DNA of 64,000 nt from JAVBQL01 sp031549085. Its GTDB lineage: Bacteria; Spirochaetota; GWE2-31-10; MWDO01. Numbering within the stretch: position 1 is the first letter of the stretch; each line of letters begins with the position of its first letter. Position numbers and translations under genes: made by a program. Of this stretch, positions 43,454 to 51,780 are shown in pieces. A model generated the notes under the pieces. That model had not been told where the DNA came from. It saw nothing but the letters and a program-made list of their open reading frames with translations, and did not search any database. The stretch is from the NCBI GenBank assembly GCA_031549085.1, contig JAVBQL010000016.1:1-64000 (forward strand), given 5' to 3'.

Positions 43454-45028
43454 ATGAAAAAACCATATATGTTATTAATAAGAGACGGTTGGGGCTATAA
43501 TCCAGATTTTAAATCTAATGCAGTCTATAATTCCAACCCAAAAAATCATATACACTATACAGAAAACTACCCAACAGCATTCATTGTTGCATCAGGTGAA
43601 AATGTGGGGCTCCCTCCAAGCAATCAAGGATCAAGTGAGGTTGGACATCTAAATCTTGGTGCTGGAAGAGTTGTATATCAATCACTTGTAAGAATAAGCA
43701 GAAATATTGATACTGGTGAGTTTTTTAAAAACCAGACTCTAATAGATACATTTAAAAAAATAAAATCGAATGGTAAGAAGATCCATCTATATGGGCTTGT
43801 TCAAGATCAAGGTGTTCACTCTCATGATGACCATTTAATTGCACTGCTCGATATGGCAGCTCGCATTGGTCTAAAAAAAGAGCAGGTTGTTATACATGTT
43901 TTTAGTGACGGACGTGACACTCCTCCTGAATCTGCTAAGAAATATGTAAAAATTATAGATAATGCAATCACTAAATATGGTGTTGGGGTCTTTGGCTCTG
44001 TTATTGGTAGATTCTATGCAATGGATAGAGACAACAGATGGGAGAGAGTAAAGGTTGCATATGATATGTTAGTGAATGGAAAGGCTGAGAATAGCTTTGA
44101 TAATATCTATGATGCTATTGATGATGCCTATGCAAAGGGTGAAACTGATGAGTTTATAAAACCTCGTACAATAAAAAATAATTTTGCAACTGTATCTGAT
44201 GATGAGGCAGTTATTTTTTTCAACTATAGGTTGGATAGAACGCGTGAGCTAACAAAGGCTTTTGTTTTAGATGGCTTCAAAGAGTTTGAAACAAAGAATA
44301 TAAAGAATCTTGATTATATATGCTTCACAGAATATTATGACAATGTTGCTAACAGCTCTAGAGCAAAGGTTGGTGTAGTTTTCCAAAACCAAGAGCTATC
44401 CAATCTATTTGGTGAGATCATTTCAAAAAATAGCATGAAGCAGCTTAGAATTGCAGAGACAGAAAAATTCGCCCATGTAACATTCTTCTTCAATGGTCAA
44501 AGTGATATTATTTTTGATGGAGAGGAGCGCATATTGGTTGAGTCTCCAAAAGATGTTGCAACATATGACCTAAAACCTGAAATGAGTGCCTACAAAGTTA
44601 AAGACAAAGTGCTAGAAGCTATTCAATCTGAAAAATATGATGTGATAGTTTTGAACTTTGCAAACCCTGATATGGTTGGACATACTGGCAACTATGAGGC
44701 TGCTGCCAAGGCTTGTAATGTTGTTGATGAGTGTGTTGGATATGTTGTTGATGAGATTTTGAAGAAAGATGGTGTTGTCTTCCTTACTTCAGATCATGGC
44801 AACTCAGAACAGATGGTGGACTATATAACACAAGAGCCTATGACCTCACATACAAGTAATTTAGTTTGGTTTCATATCATCTCAAAGAGAGCAGAACTTC
44901 AAAAAAATAGGATAAGAATAAAAGAGGAGGGCGGAAAGCTCGCTGATGTTATTCCAACTATGATGGAAGTAATGGGTATGCAAAAACCAAAAGAGATGGA
45001 TGGAATCAGTTTAATAGAGCATTTATAA
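43454..45028 (+). CDS. gpmI: 2,3-bisphosphoglycerate-independent phosphoglycerate mutase
   Basis: 524 residues, usual size. Interconverts 3- and 2-phosphoglycerate in glycolysis; binuclear Mn enzyme. The catalytic Ser is residue 61 in QGSSEVGHLNLGAGR (many homologues have GNSEVGH). Later metal motifs include HVFSDGRDTPP, NPDMVGHTGNYEA and TSDHGNSEQM. The first Asp motif reads IRDGWGYN, so a substituted residue before DGWG is normal variation. AGGAG precedes the ATG. Confidence 0.95.
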   Translation: MKKPYMLLIRDGWGYNPDFKSNAVYNSNPKNHIHYTENYPTAFIVASGENVGLPPSNQGSSEVGHLNLGAGRVVYQSLVRISRNIDTGEFFKNQTLIDTFKKIKSNGKKIHLYGLVQDQGVHSHDDHLIALLDMAARIGLKKEQVVIHVFSDGRDTPPESAKKYVKIIDNAITKYGVGVFGSVIGRFYAMDRDNRWERVKVAYDMLVNGKAENSFDNIYDAIDDAYAKGETDEFIKPRTIKNNFATVSDDEAVIFFNYRLDRTRELTKAFVLDGFKEFETKNIKNLDYICFTEYYDNVANSSRAKVGVVFQNQELSNLFGEIISKNSMKQLRIAETEKFAHVTFFFNGQSDIIFDGEERILVESPKDVATYDLKPEMSAYKVKDKVLEAIQSEKYDVIVLNFANPDMVGHTGNYEAAAKACNVVDECVGYVVDEILKKDGVVFLTSDHGNSEQMVDYITQEPMTSHTSNLVWFHIISKRAELQKNRIRIKEEGGKLADVIPTMMEVMGMQKPKEMDGISLIEHL

Positions 45029-45091
45029 TTTTTTTAGAAAATAGATATTTATCATTTATCAATTGAATGAATTTATAAAGGAATAATTAAA

Positions 45092-45694
45092 GTGGACTTC
45101 GCTGCTTTTATGAATAGTTGGGTATGGGTATGGATTATTATGCCCATACTTATTTGTTTATCAAGAATGTTGGATGTGAGTATTGGAACTGTAAGGGTTA
45201 TATTTGTTTCGAAAGGATTAAAAAATATAGCTCCAATATTGGGCTTTTTTGAGGTTCTGATCTGGATAGTTGTGGTTAGCCAGGTTATGAAAAATCTATC
45301 AAACCCGCTTTACTATATCGCCTATGCTGGCGGCTTTGCTATTGGAACATTTATTGGACTTAATATAGATGAAAAGCTCTCAATCGGAATGGTAAGCATT
45401 AGAATAATTACTGACGAGAAGACAGAAGAAATAATGAAAGTTTTGAGATCTAAAAACTTTGGCGTTACAAGGCTTCGAGGTGAAGGTGCATATGGTGAGG
45501 TTGATTTCCTATTTACCATAGCTGATAGAATTCATATAAAAGATGTAACTAATACTATAAAAAAGATAGATCCCGACATATTTTATGAAATTGAAGATAT
45601 TAGATCTCTAAGTGACTCTGGAATATTTCCTGCGACAAGAGCAAATAGACAATTTTTGATGCAGGCCTTTAGACCTCATCGCAAAGGTAAGTAA
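45092..45694 (+). CDS. DUF2179 / UPF0316 membrane protein
   Basis: 200 residues; GTG start after AAAGGAA. An N-terminal three-helix membrane part (IIMPILICLSRMLDVSIGTVRVIF, IAPILGFFEVLIWIVVVSQV, YYIAYAGGFAIGTFIGL) precedes a cytoplasmic DUF2179 domain (VLRSKNFGVTRLRGEGAYGEVD). The family's role is unknown; DUF2179 domains probably bind a small ligand. Confidence 0.88.
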   Translation: MDFAAFMNSWVWVWIIMPILICLSRMLDVSIGTVRVIFVSKGLKNIAPILGFFEVLIWIVVVSQVMKNLSNPLYYIAYAGGFAIGTFIGLNIDEKLSIGMVSIRIITDEKTEEIMKVLRSKNFGVTRLRGEGAYGEVDFLFTIADRIHIKDVTNTIKKIDPDIFYEIEDIRSLSDSGIFPATRANRQFLMQAFRPHRKGK

Positions 45695-45721
45695 AACTAT
45701 TTTTTTACACCTATTTATAAT

Positions 45722-45762
45722 AAAGAGAGGGAGTAAAATATTTTTTCTATCTCCCTCTCTTT
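45722..45762. terminator. Bidirectional terminator
   Basis: Perfect 12-bp stem AAAGAGAGGGAG / CTCCCTCTCTTT with a 17-nt T-rich loop, between the convergent DUF2179 and pntC genes. Confidence 0.8.
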
Positions 45763-45840
45763 ACATTTATCTATCTCTATGTAGAGCAGTAATTTTGAGT
45801 CAATATCTTAAAATCTCTAACTCTATCTTCAATAACAACT

Positions 45841-47679
45841 CTATTTCAAGCTATTCATATACTCCTCAAGCACCTTTGTAAAACGTACCATCTCTTCTGG
45901 TTTAATATCTCCAATGTTTGCAATACGAAAAGTGTTTGCATCAGAAAGTTTCCCAGGATAGATAGTAAAACTGTGACTCCTAGCCAAATCATGAAAAGTT
46001 TCAAAATTATATTTTTTAGAGTCTGGTTCAAGAATCGCTACGATAAGCTTTGACTGAATAGACTTTGGAACAAGCATTGTAAGATTGAGCTTTTCGATAG
46101 CCTTAAGAAGCTCCTCCCAGCACGCAATGTAACGAGCATAACGTTTTTCGATTGTCTCAAGTTTTGTTTCAATAATTGCCTGACGAAGAGCGTAGAGTAT
46201 TTGAACTGCTGGAGTAAAGCGCATCTGCTTTGTCTTTTTGAAGTAGCTATATTGATCCCAAAGATTCAAGTAGTAGTTTCGCATAGGGTAACTAGCTGTC
46301 TTCTCCAGTGCCTCTTTTCTAGCAAAAACGAAAGCAATACCAGCCATACCTTGAATGTTTTTATTTGAGGTTGATGCCATAAAATCTATTCCATCACGAT
46401 TCATATCGATAGGAACTGCTGCAAATGCACTAACAGCATCAACAATTGTAGTAATGTTATGTTCTTGACAAAAGCGTCCAAGCTCTGGAACAGGATTTAG
46501 AATCCCTGTTGTTGTTTCGTGATAGACCATTGCAAGATGGGTAAATTTGCCATCTAAGAGTTTTGCTTTAACCTTCTCTATATCAAGCGGTGTATAACTC
46601 TCACTCTTATAGACCTCAAAATTGAGACGATATACCTCCGCCATCTTGCTCATACGTGCACCATAAGCTCCATTATCTATAATTAGAAGTTTACCGCTAT
46701 CTGGAACACAAGATGAGATCATCACCTCATCAGCAGCCGTTCCCGATCCTCCAAAAAGTATGGTCTCTATAGTATTTGCCTCTCCAACAAATAGGGAAAG
46801 CTCATCGACGATCCACTCCATCACCTCACCAAACTCTTTTTCTCTTGGACATATATCTGCACAAACCTGCGCATATTTAACACTGTCGGTTGTTGTTGCT
46901 GGTCCCGGATTTAAGAGCACTTCACGTCTAATTGCTAGGAGGCTTTCAGCCTCTTTAATCTTAGGATAGATATTTTTTTCCGCCATTTCAAGATGTGTTT
47001 CATCATCAATTTCACGCCAAAGATAGTTTTCAATCTTCCTAATAAATATCTTATTCTCTTTTTCACTGCTTGAAACTGCTGACATTGCACTCTCATATTC
47101 CATTTTAGGTTGATCCGATAGATGGGTATTCATATATAGAACCATCTTATCCAAAGTTGCTTTTGTTAGTTTTGTTATACCTGTAAGTTCTCCAGAGAGA
47201 GCCCCTATTTCACCTATTTTTTTTGAATGTTTTTTCAAAAAACCATCTTCAGAGGCTTCAAGATAGACCTCATCGCCAGATTTTGTCTCGCCCGATGCAA
47301 GAATAGTATTTTTATGACTATCATTTATTAGAACTCTTAAGCCAGCTATATCATAGATCAAATCTGACTCCAAGAGCAGAAAATCACCATATACAAGAGG
47401 AGCACAAACGGCAAGAGTCCCCATACTGCCAGTTTCAGCATATCTCTCATTATGTGCTAACTTGATAGAAGGGTAGCGCTTTGCAAGCTCCTCATACCAC
47501 TCTCTGCAGTGCCCAGTGCCAATGATGATCTCCTCAACTCCCACAGAAAATAGTTTTCGTATCGACTGCTCTACCATAGGAGTACCATCTATCTCAATAA
47601 AACCCTTTGGCATAAGAGTTGTTCTCTCCTTAAGGCGTGATCCCAATCCACCCGCCATAATTACAGCTTGTCGTATCAT
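45841..47679 (-). CDS. pntC: PntC-AEPT fusion: AEP cytidylyltransferase + 2-aminoethylphosphonate transaminase
   Basis: 612 residues with two domains. Residues about 1-235 are a nucleotidyltransferase (IMAGGLGSRLKERTTLMPKG, GTGHCREWYEEL, ESDLIYD) that should make CMP-AEP. Residues about 250-612 are a class V PLP transaminase (LLNPGPATTT, GGSGTAADEVM, DAVSAFAAVPID, and the PLP Lys in STSNKNIQGMAG) that forms AEP from phosphonoacetaldehyde. This fusion is known from Treponema denticola. The start overlaps the ppd stop by 4 nt (ATGA). The CMP-AEP-using transferase is not in the window. Confidence 0.93.
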   Translation of the reverse strand: MIRQAVIMAGGLGSRLKERTTLMPKGFIEIDGTPMVEQSIRKLFSVGVEEIIIGTGHCREWYEELAKRYPSIKLAHNERYAETGSMGTLAVCAPLVYGDFLLLESDLIYDIAGLRVLINDSHKNTILASGETKSGDEVYLEASEDGFLKKHSKKIGEIGALSGELTGITKLTKATLDKMVLYMNTHLSDQPKMEYESAMSAVSSSEKENKIFIRKIENYLWREIDDETHLEMAEKNIYPKIKEAESLLAIRREVLLNPGPATTTDSVKYAQVCADICPREKEFGEVMEWIVDELSLFVGEANTIETILFGGSGTAADEVMISSCVPDSGKLLIIDNGAYGARMSKMAEVYRLNFEVYKSESYTPLDIEKVKAKLLDGKFTHLAMVYHETTTGILNPVPELGRFCQEHNITTIVDAVSAFAAVPIDMNRDGIDFMASTSNKNIQGMAGIAFVFARKEALEKTASYPMRNYYLNLWDQYSYFKKTKQMRFTPAVQILYALRQAIIETKLETIEKRYARYIACWEELLKAIEKLNLTMLVPKSIQSKLIVAILEPDSKKYNFETFHDLARSHSFTIYPGKLSDANTFRIANIGDIKPEEMVRFTKVLEEYMNSLK

Positions 47680-48800
47680 TTTAGCTCCTCCATAAATGCA
47701 ATCTTATTCTCTATAGGAGTCGATTTTGGACGCCCTAAATCATCTCTTGCACCTTTTTTTACACACACTTCAATTAGAGCAGGATACTTTTTTACCTCTT
47801 TTAATGCATGAGATAACTCCTCCAATGTTTCTACTGAAAGTGCTGTTTCATAGCCGCAAGCTTGAGCAATAGCAACAATATCTACCTCAAAACCTACTGT
47901 TGGCTGCCCTCCCACAGAGTCATGCACCCCATTATTTAAAACAATATGACGAAAATTGTTAGGTTTTCTATTTCCAACTATTGCAAGAGAGCCCATGTGC
48001 ATTAAGAGTGCGCCATCTCCATCAAGGCAGGTAACTGATCTCTCCGGTTTTTGTAGGGCTACCCCCAAAGCTATCTGTGAAGCGTGACCCATAGAACCAA
48101 CAGTAAGAAAATCACGACTATGTGTCTCTCCCAATTTTTCACGAAGCTCATATAGTTCACGGGAAGCCATCCCTGTTGTTGAAATATAGATCTCATCATC
48201 TTTTGAGCTTTTGATGATCTCCTCAATTGCACTCTCTCTTGTTAGGGTAAGACTCTCTCTTGAGTTTGAGCTGCTTTTCAATTTATAGGAGGCAAAAGTA
48301 TCTTTTTTTACCACAAGTGCATATGGCACACCATTTTTAGAGAAGTGCTCATATATAAGCTCAATTTGCTTCTCAAGCTCCACTTCATCATTAGCCATAA
48401 TAGCATATGGAATCCCCATAGCCTCAAGAAGAGAAAGTGTAACTTTTCCCTGCTTGATATGCTGCGGCTCATCTTTAACATTGGGCTCCCCTCGCCACCC
48501 TATCAATAGAAGCATAGGGATTTGATAGACCTCGCCATCAGCTAACGAAAGTAGTGGATTTATTGCATTTCCAATTCCTGAATTTTGCATATAAACTAGA
48601 GCTGTTTTTTTTGTTGCAAGATGGTAACCAGCAGCTAAACCAACAGCGGCACCCTCATTTGCAGCAATAATATGATTATCTCTTTTACTATGATCTGTTA
48701 TATACGCACAAAAACTTTTTAAAAGTGAATCTGGTACACCAGAAAAAAAATCTGTTCCTCTTTCTGACAATTTCTCATATAAAAAACTTGGATTTATCAT
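47676..48800 (-). CDS. ppd: Phosphonopyruvate decarboxylase
   Basis: 374 residues. Thiamine diphosphate enzyme converting phosphonopyruvate to phosphonoacetaldehyde, the step that pulls the unfavourable PepM reaction. N-terminal FFSGVPDSLLKSF and HIIAANEGAAVGLAAGYHLA, and the TPP motif CLDGDGALLMHMGSLA then LNNGVHDSVGGQPTVG, are all diagnostic. 11 bp after pepM and overlapping pntC by 4 nt, so one transcript. Confidence 0.95.
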   Translation of the reverse strand: MINPSFLYEKLSERGTDFFSGVPDSLLKSFCAYITDHSKRDNHIIAANEGAAVGLAAGYHLATKKTALVYMQNSGIGNAINPLLSLADGEVYQIPMLLLIGWRGEPNVKDEPQHIKQGKVTLSLLEAMGIPYAIMANDEVELEKQIELIYEHFSKNGVPYALVVKKDTFASYKLKSSSNSRESLTLTRESAIEEIIKSSKDDEIYISTTGMASRELYELREKLGETHSRDFLTVGSMGHASQIALGVALQKPERSVTCLDGDGALLMHMGSLAIVGNRKPNNFRHIVLNNGVHDSVGGQPTVGFEVDIVAIAQACGYETALSVETLEELSHALKEVKKYPALIEVCVKKGARDDLGRPKSTPIENKIAFMEELK

Positions 48801-48811
48801 ACTTTTTTCCT

Positions 48812-50110
48812 CTATCTGCTCTCTGGAATTAGGGAGATTATCTCTTTAATTGGCATACAGAGCGGTTCTACCTCTAATGATCTTCCATGCTCTAAAATAA
48901 GTTCAGCTGTCTTGTCCATTGCTGGATATGATGAGCGCAAGAGATGGTTCGCATAGATAATAATTCTAGCCCCCCAGCTTCCAAGCTCCTTCTCTGTATA
49001 TTGATTGTAGGTTGTTGGAACTAAAATTATAGGAACATGCTTATAATCTTTATGAAAAGTTTCGCAAAACTCTTTTATATCCAAGCCCGATTTCTCTTTA
49101 CTATGAATCATAACACCATCAGCACCAGCTGCCACATAAGCATAGGCACGCTCAAGTGCATCTGATACAGGGAGTCCAGCAATAAGGCTCTCAAGACGTG
49201 CAATAATCATAAACTCTTTTGTTACTTGAGCTCTTTTTCCTGCCTGAATCTTTTCACAAAATTCTGGTATAGATGCCAACTCCTGCTTAACCTCTGTCCC
49301 AAAGAGCGAATTTCTCTTTAACCCAACCTTATCCTCTATTATAACAGCAGAGACACCATTTCTCTCCAATGTACGAACAGTAAATACAAAGTGCTCCTGT
49401 TTTCCACCAGTATCACCATCATAAATAATGGGCTTCGTAGTGCACTCAATAATATCGGTCAAACTGTGCAAACGAGTTGTAAGATCAACAGCCTCAATAT
49501 CTGGCTTACCTTTTACTGTAGAGTCAGTTAAACTTGATATCCACATCCCATCAAAGTGGCGAACCTCATCACCACAGACAACCTCTTTGTTCTCCACAAT
49601 TAACCCTGAGAGCCCTGAGTGGGCCTCCATAATTCTAATTGTTGGCTTTACAGCCAAGAGCCTCTTTAAAGTTTTTAATCTAATGTCTGGAGTTGTTCCA
49701 ATACTTGCTTGAGCATCATGTATTGCAGAGGAGTTTACACCCTTTGTATAGGGAATCTCAACAACCTCACCTCCAAGCTCTTTCATAGTGAGAATTACCT
49801 CATCTCTAACTTTACAAAGAGGGCCACTCTTCCAATCATCACCATGAATAATAATATCTGGCCTATATTTCTTCAAATTAGGAACATAGCTCCACTCTTC
49901 CTGCGGAACAACTTCAGAAACTCCCTTTAAATTTTCAACAACATATTTTCTCTGCTCATAAGTTAGATATGGGAGACGTTTATGCGCTGCAGTAGCAGAA
50001 TCAGTTAGAAGTCCAATGGTTAGCTTGCCCAATTTTGCTCCCTCATTGATAATATTAATAATCCCTGGATGAATAATATCTCCAGTCATGCCCAAATATA
50101 TACTCTTCAT
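48812..50110 (-). CDS. pepM: Phosphoenolpyruvate mutase with N-terminal nucleotidyltransferase-like domain
   Basis: 432 residues, about 130 more than a plain PepM. Residues about 1-135 look like a CTP_transf_like domain (MKSIYLGMTGDIIHPGI, YRPDIIIHGDDW, GVNSSAIHD), but the usual HxGH reads H14-P-G-I17, so catalysis there is doubtful. Residues about 140-432 are the mutase: DGDTGG (231-236) and the diagnostic loop EDKVGLKRNS (259-268). It forms the C-P bond, PEP to phosphonopyruvate. First gene of the phosphonate operon. Confidence 0.94.
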   Translation of the reverse strand: MKSIYLGMTGDIIHPGIINIINEGAKLGKLTIGLLTDSATAAHKRLPYLTYEQRKYVVENLKGVSEVVPQEEWSYVPNLKKYRPDIIIHGDDWKSGPLCKVRDEVILTMKELGGEVVEIPYTKGVNSSAIHDAQASIGTTPDIRLKTLKRLLAVKPTIRIMEAHSGLSGLIVENKEVVCGDEVRHFDGMWISSLTDSTVKGKPDIEAVDLTTRLHSLTDIIECTTKPIIYDGDTGGKQEHFVFTVRTLERNGVSAVIIEDKVGLKRNSLFGTEVKQELASIPEFCEKIQAGKRAQVTKEFMIIARLESLIAGLPVSDALERAYAYVAAGADGVMIHSKEKSGLDIKEFCETFHKDYKHVPIILVPTTYNQYTEKELGSWGARIIIYANHLLRSSYPAMDKTAELILEHGRSLEVEPLCMPIKEIISLIPESR

Positions 50111-50336
50111 AGAAAAAAGTTCTCCTTAAGTTTTTATTTCTGTTTAATAATAGCGTGGCTACTCTCCAATTTAGCAGTAGTCCAATAAGTATTTATCTAA
50201 TTCATTATCTTCCTACATAATATATGTGATATATGTACAGCACTCTCCACTTCTAAATATAACAATGAGAAATTAATTGTTCTAAAAGGATTTATCCTGA
50301 ATTAAAAAATAGGCACACTTAATTATAGTAATATTA

Positions 50337-51317
50337 TTACACTGTTGTATCAACTCTATTTTTTTCACCATCAATAACAAGCGAAGCAGCTCCAATTATA
50401 CCTGCATCATTCATTAGTTTTGCAGGAATAACTTTTAAATCCTTTGTAAACATAAACCATGCAACCTGATTTACATAGAACTCAATTTTTTTAATAAAGT
50501 AATCCTCAACAGAGACACCGCCGCCAATAATAATAGCACCAACATTGAGAAGATTGACAAGTCCACCAAGCATTCTGCCCAGATATCTTGCTGCACTATC
50601 AATTGCATCAATTGAGTATGGGTCCCCCTCCTTAGCCTTCTCAAATATAACTTTAGCATTTATATTATCAACATCATTATAGGTCTTAATATAGCCCTTC
50701 TTTATACCCTCTTTTATTCTCTTAATAATGGAGGTTGCACTTGCATAGGACTCTATACAACCCTTGTTTCCGCAGGTACACTCTCTCCCCTCAGCTACAA
50801 CGATGATGTGTCCAAGCTCACCAGCGAATCCATTTACCCCTCGATAAACTTTGTTGTCGAGAATAAGCCCACCACCAATCCCTGTACCAACAGTAACCAT
50901 AAGAAAGTCAGAGAAATCTTTTCCTGCACCAAATAGGTGTTCTGCAATTGCAGCACACGTTGCATCATTGTCAGCATAGACAGGTACATTAAATTTTTCA
51001 GCAATATATGGAACAAATGGCGCATTTATAAGCCCTGGTATGTTTTCAGAGTTATATAATATTCCAGTCTTCTTATTAACAAAGCCCGGAGTTCCAATCC
51101 CAATTCCCTTTATACTATAGAGTTTATGTCCATCACTATCTTTCTCATCTACCCATTTGGAGACAGGAATCAACATCTCATCTATAATAGTCTGCCAATC
51201 AGGAGAGTTTAATGTTTGCACTGCCTCTTTTTGAATAATAGCTCCATCAAGATCAACCAATCCAATTTTTGCAGATGTTCCTCCAACATCTATTCCAACA
51301 TAACATTTCTTCGCCAT
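50337..51317 (-). CDS. ROK family sugar kinase (glucokinase-like)
   Basis: 326 residues from the ATG at 51317 after AGGAGA. Phosphate loop YVGIDVGGTSAKIGLVD, GIGIGTPGFVNKKTG, TVGTGIGGGLILD and the ROK zinc site GHIIV...CTCGNKGCIESYAS are intact, with no N-terminal helix-turn-helix, so it is a kinase rather than a repressor. Glucose or another hexose is the likely substrate, cytoplasmic. Confidence 0.9.
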   Translation of the reverse strand: MAKKCYVGIDVGGTSAKIGLVDLDGAIIQKEAVQTLNSPDWQTIIDEMLIPVSKWVDEKDSDGHKLYSIKGIGIGTPGFVNKKTGILYNSENIPGLINAPFVPYIAEKFNVPVYADNDATCAAIAEHLFGAGKDFSDFLMVTVGTGIGGGLILDNKVYRGVNGFAGELGHIIVVAEGRECTCGNKGCIESYASATSIIKRIKEGIKKGYIKTYNDVDNINAKVIFEKAKEGDPYSIDAIDSAARYLGRMLGGLVNLLNVGAIIIGGGVSVEDYFIKKIEFYVNQVAWFMFTKDLKVIPAKLMNDAGIIGAASLVIDGEKNRVDTTV

Positions 51318-51505
51318 AAACCTATCTCCTAAAATTCTTTTGCAACAGATCAACTTTATCTAATATTTCTCATTTTATCATCTCTTACTTTAAAAGTAAA
51401 TAGAAAATGGATTCTAAAAAAAATAAAGAATATTAAACTATTCTATATCTTACTCCCAAATAAAAATTAACTTTTTGCTCTATTGTTAAATGTTTAGGAT
51501 TAAAC

Positions 51506-51603
51506 TTCTTTTCTAATATTGCTCTGTACGACAAAGCTTTTTGTCTATTTTACTTGTAAAATCCAACAAAAAGCGACTTGTATAGAGCAATATTAGAAAA
51601 GAA
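51506..51603. repeat. Nested long-hairpin element H3
   Basis: Perfect 20-nt outer arms (51506-51525, 51584-51603), GCTTTTTGT/ACAAAAAGC and ATTTTAC/GTAAAAT with a TT loop. The best-preserved copy. Rest of 51354-51780: AT-rich, partial C-rich repeat and terminator. Confidence 0.82.
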
Positions 51604-51710
51604 ATTCTCTTTTTATATAAAAATACCTCCTTTTTGAAAAGTTTTTTTGATTCACCACGTCATTTTTGACAGATATTTTATACAAAAAGAGTATTCCTCT
51701 CTGATTTTAT

Positions 51711-51727
51711 GGGGGATTAGAAAAAAA
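51711..51727 (-). repeat. C-rich 3' repeat F (partial)
   Basis: Only the CTAATCCCCC box preceded by a T-tract (minus strand) remains, directly after the groEL terminator; the hairpin partner is not evident. Confidence 0.6.
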
Positions 51728-51730
51728 CAA

Positions 51731-51755
51731 AAAGAGGTGTATAAAACACCTCTTT
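51731..51755 (-). terminator. groEL intrinsic terminator
   Basis: Perfect 10-bp stem AAAGAGGTGT / ACACCTCTTT with a 5-nt loop, followed on the minus strand by a T-rich tract. Confidence 0.88.
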
Positions 51756-51780
51756 GATCTCTAATATTATACTCTAAATT

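Noticed and set aside
17176..51603. Nested hairpins as complete insertion sequences
   Set aside because: Elements are only about 70-100 bp, with no transposase frame and no clear target-site duplications.
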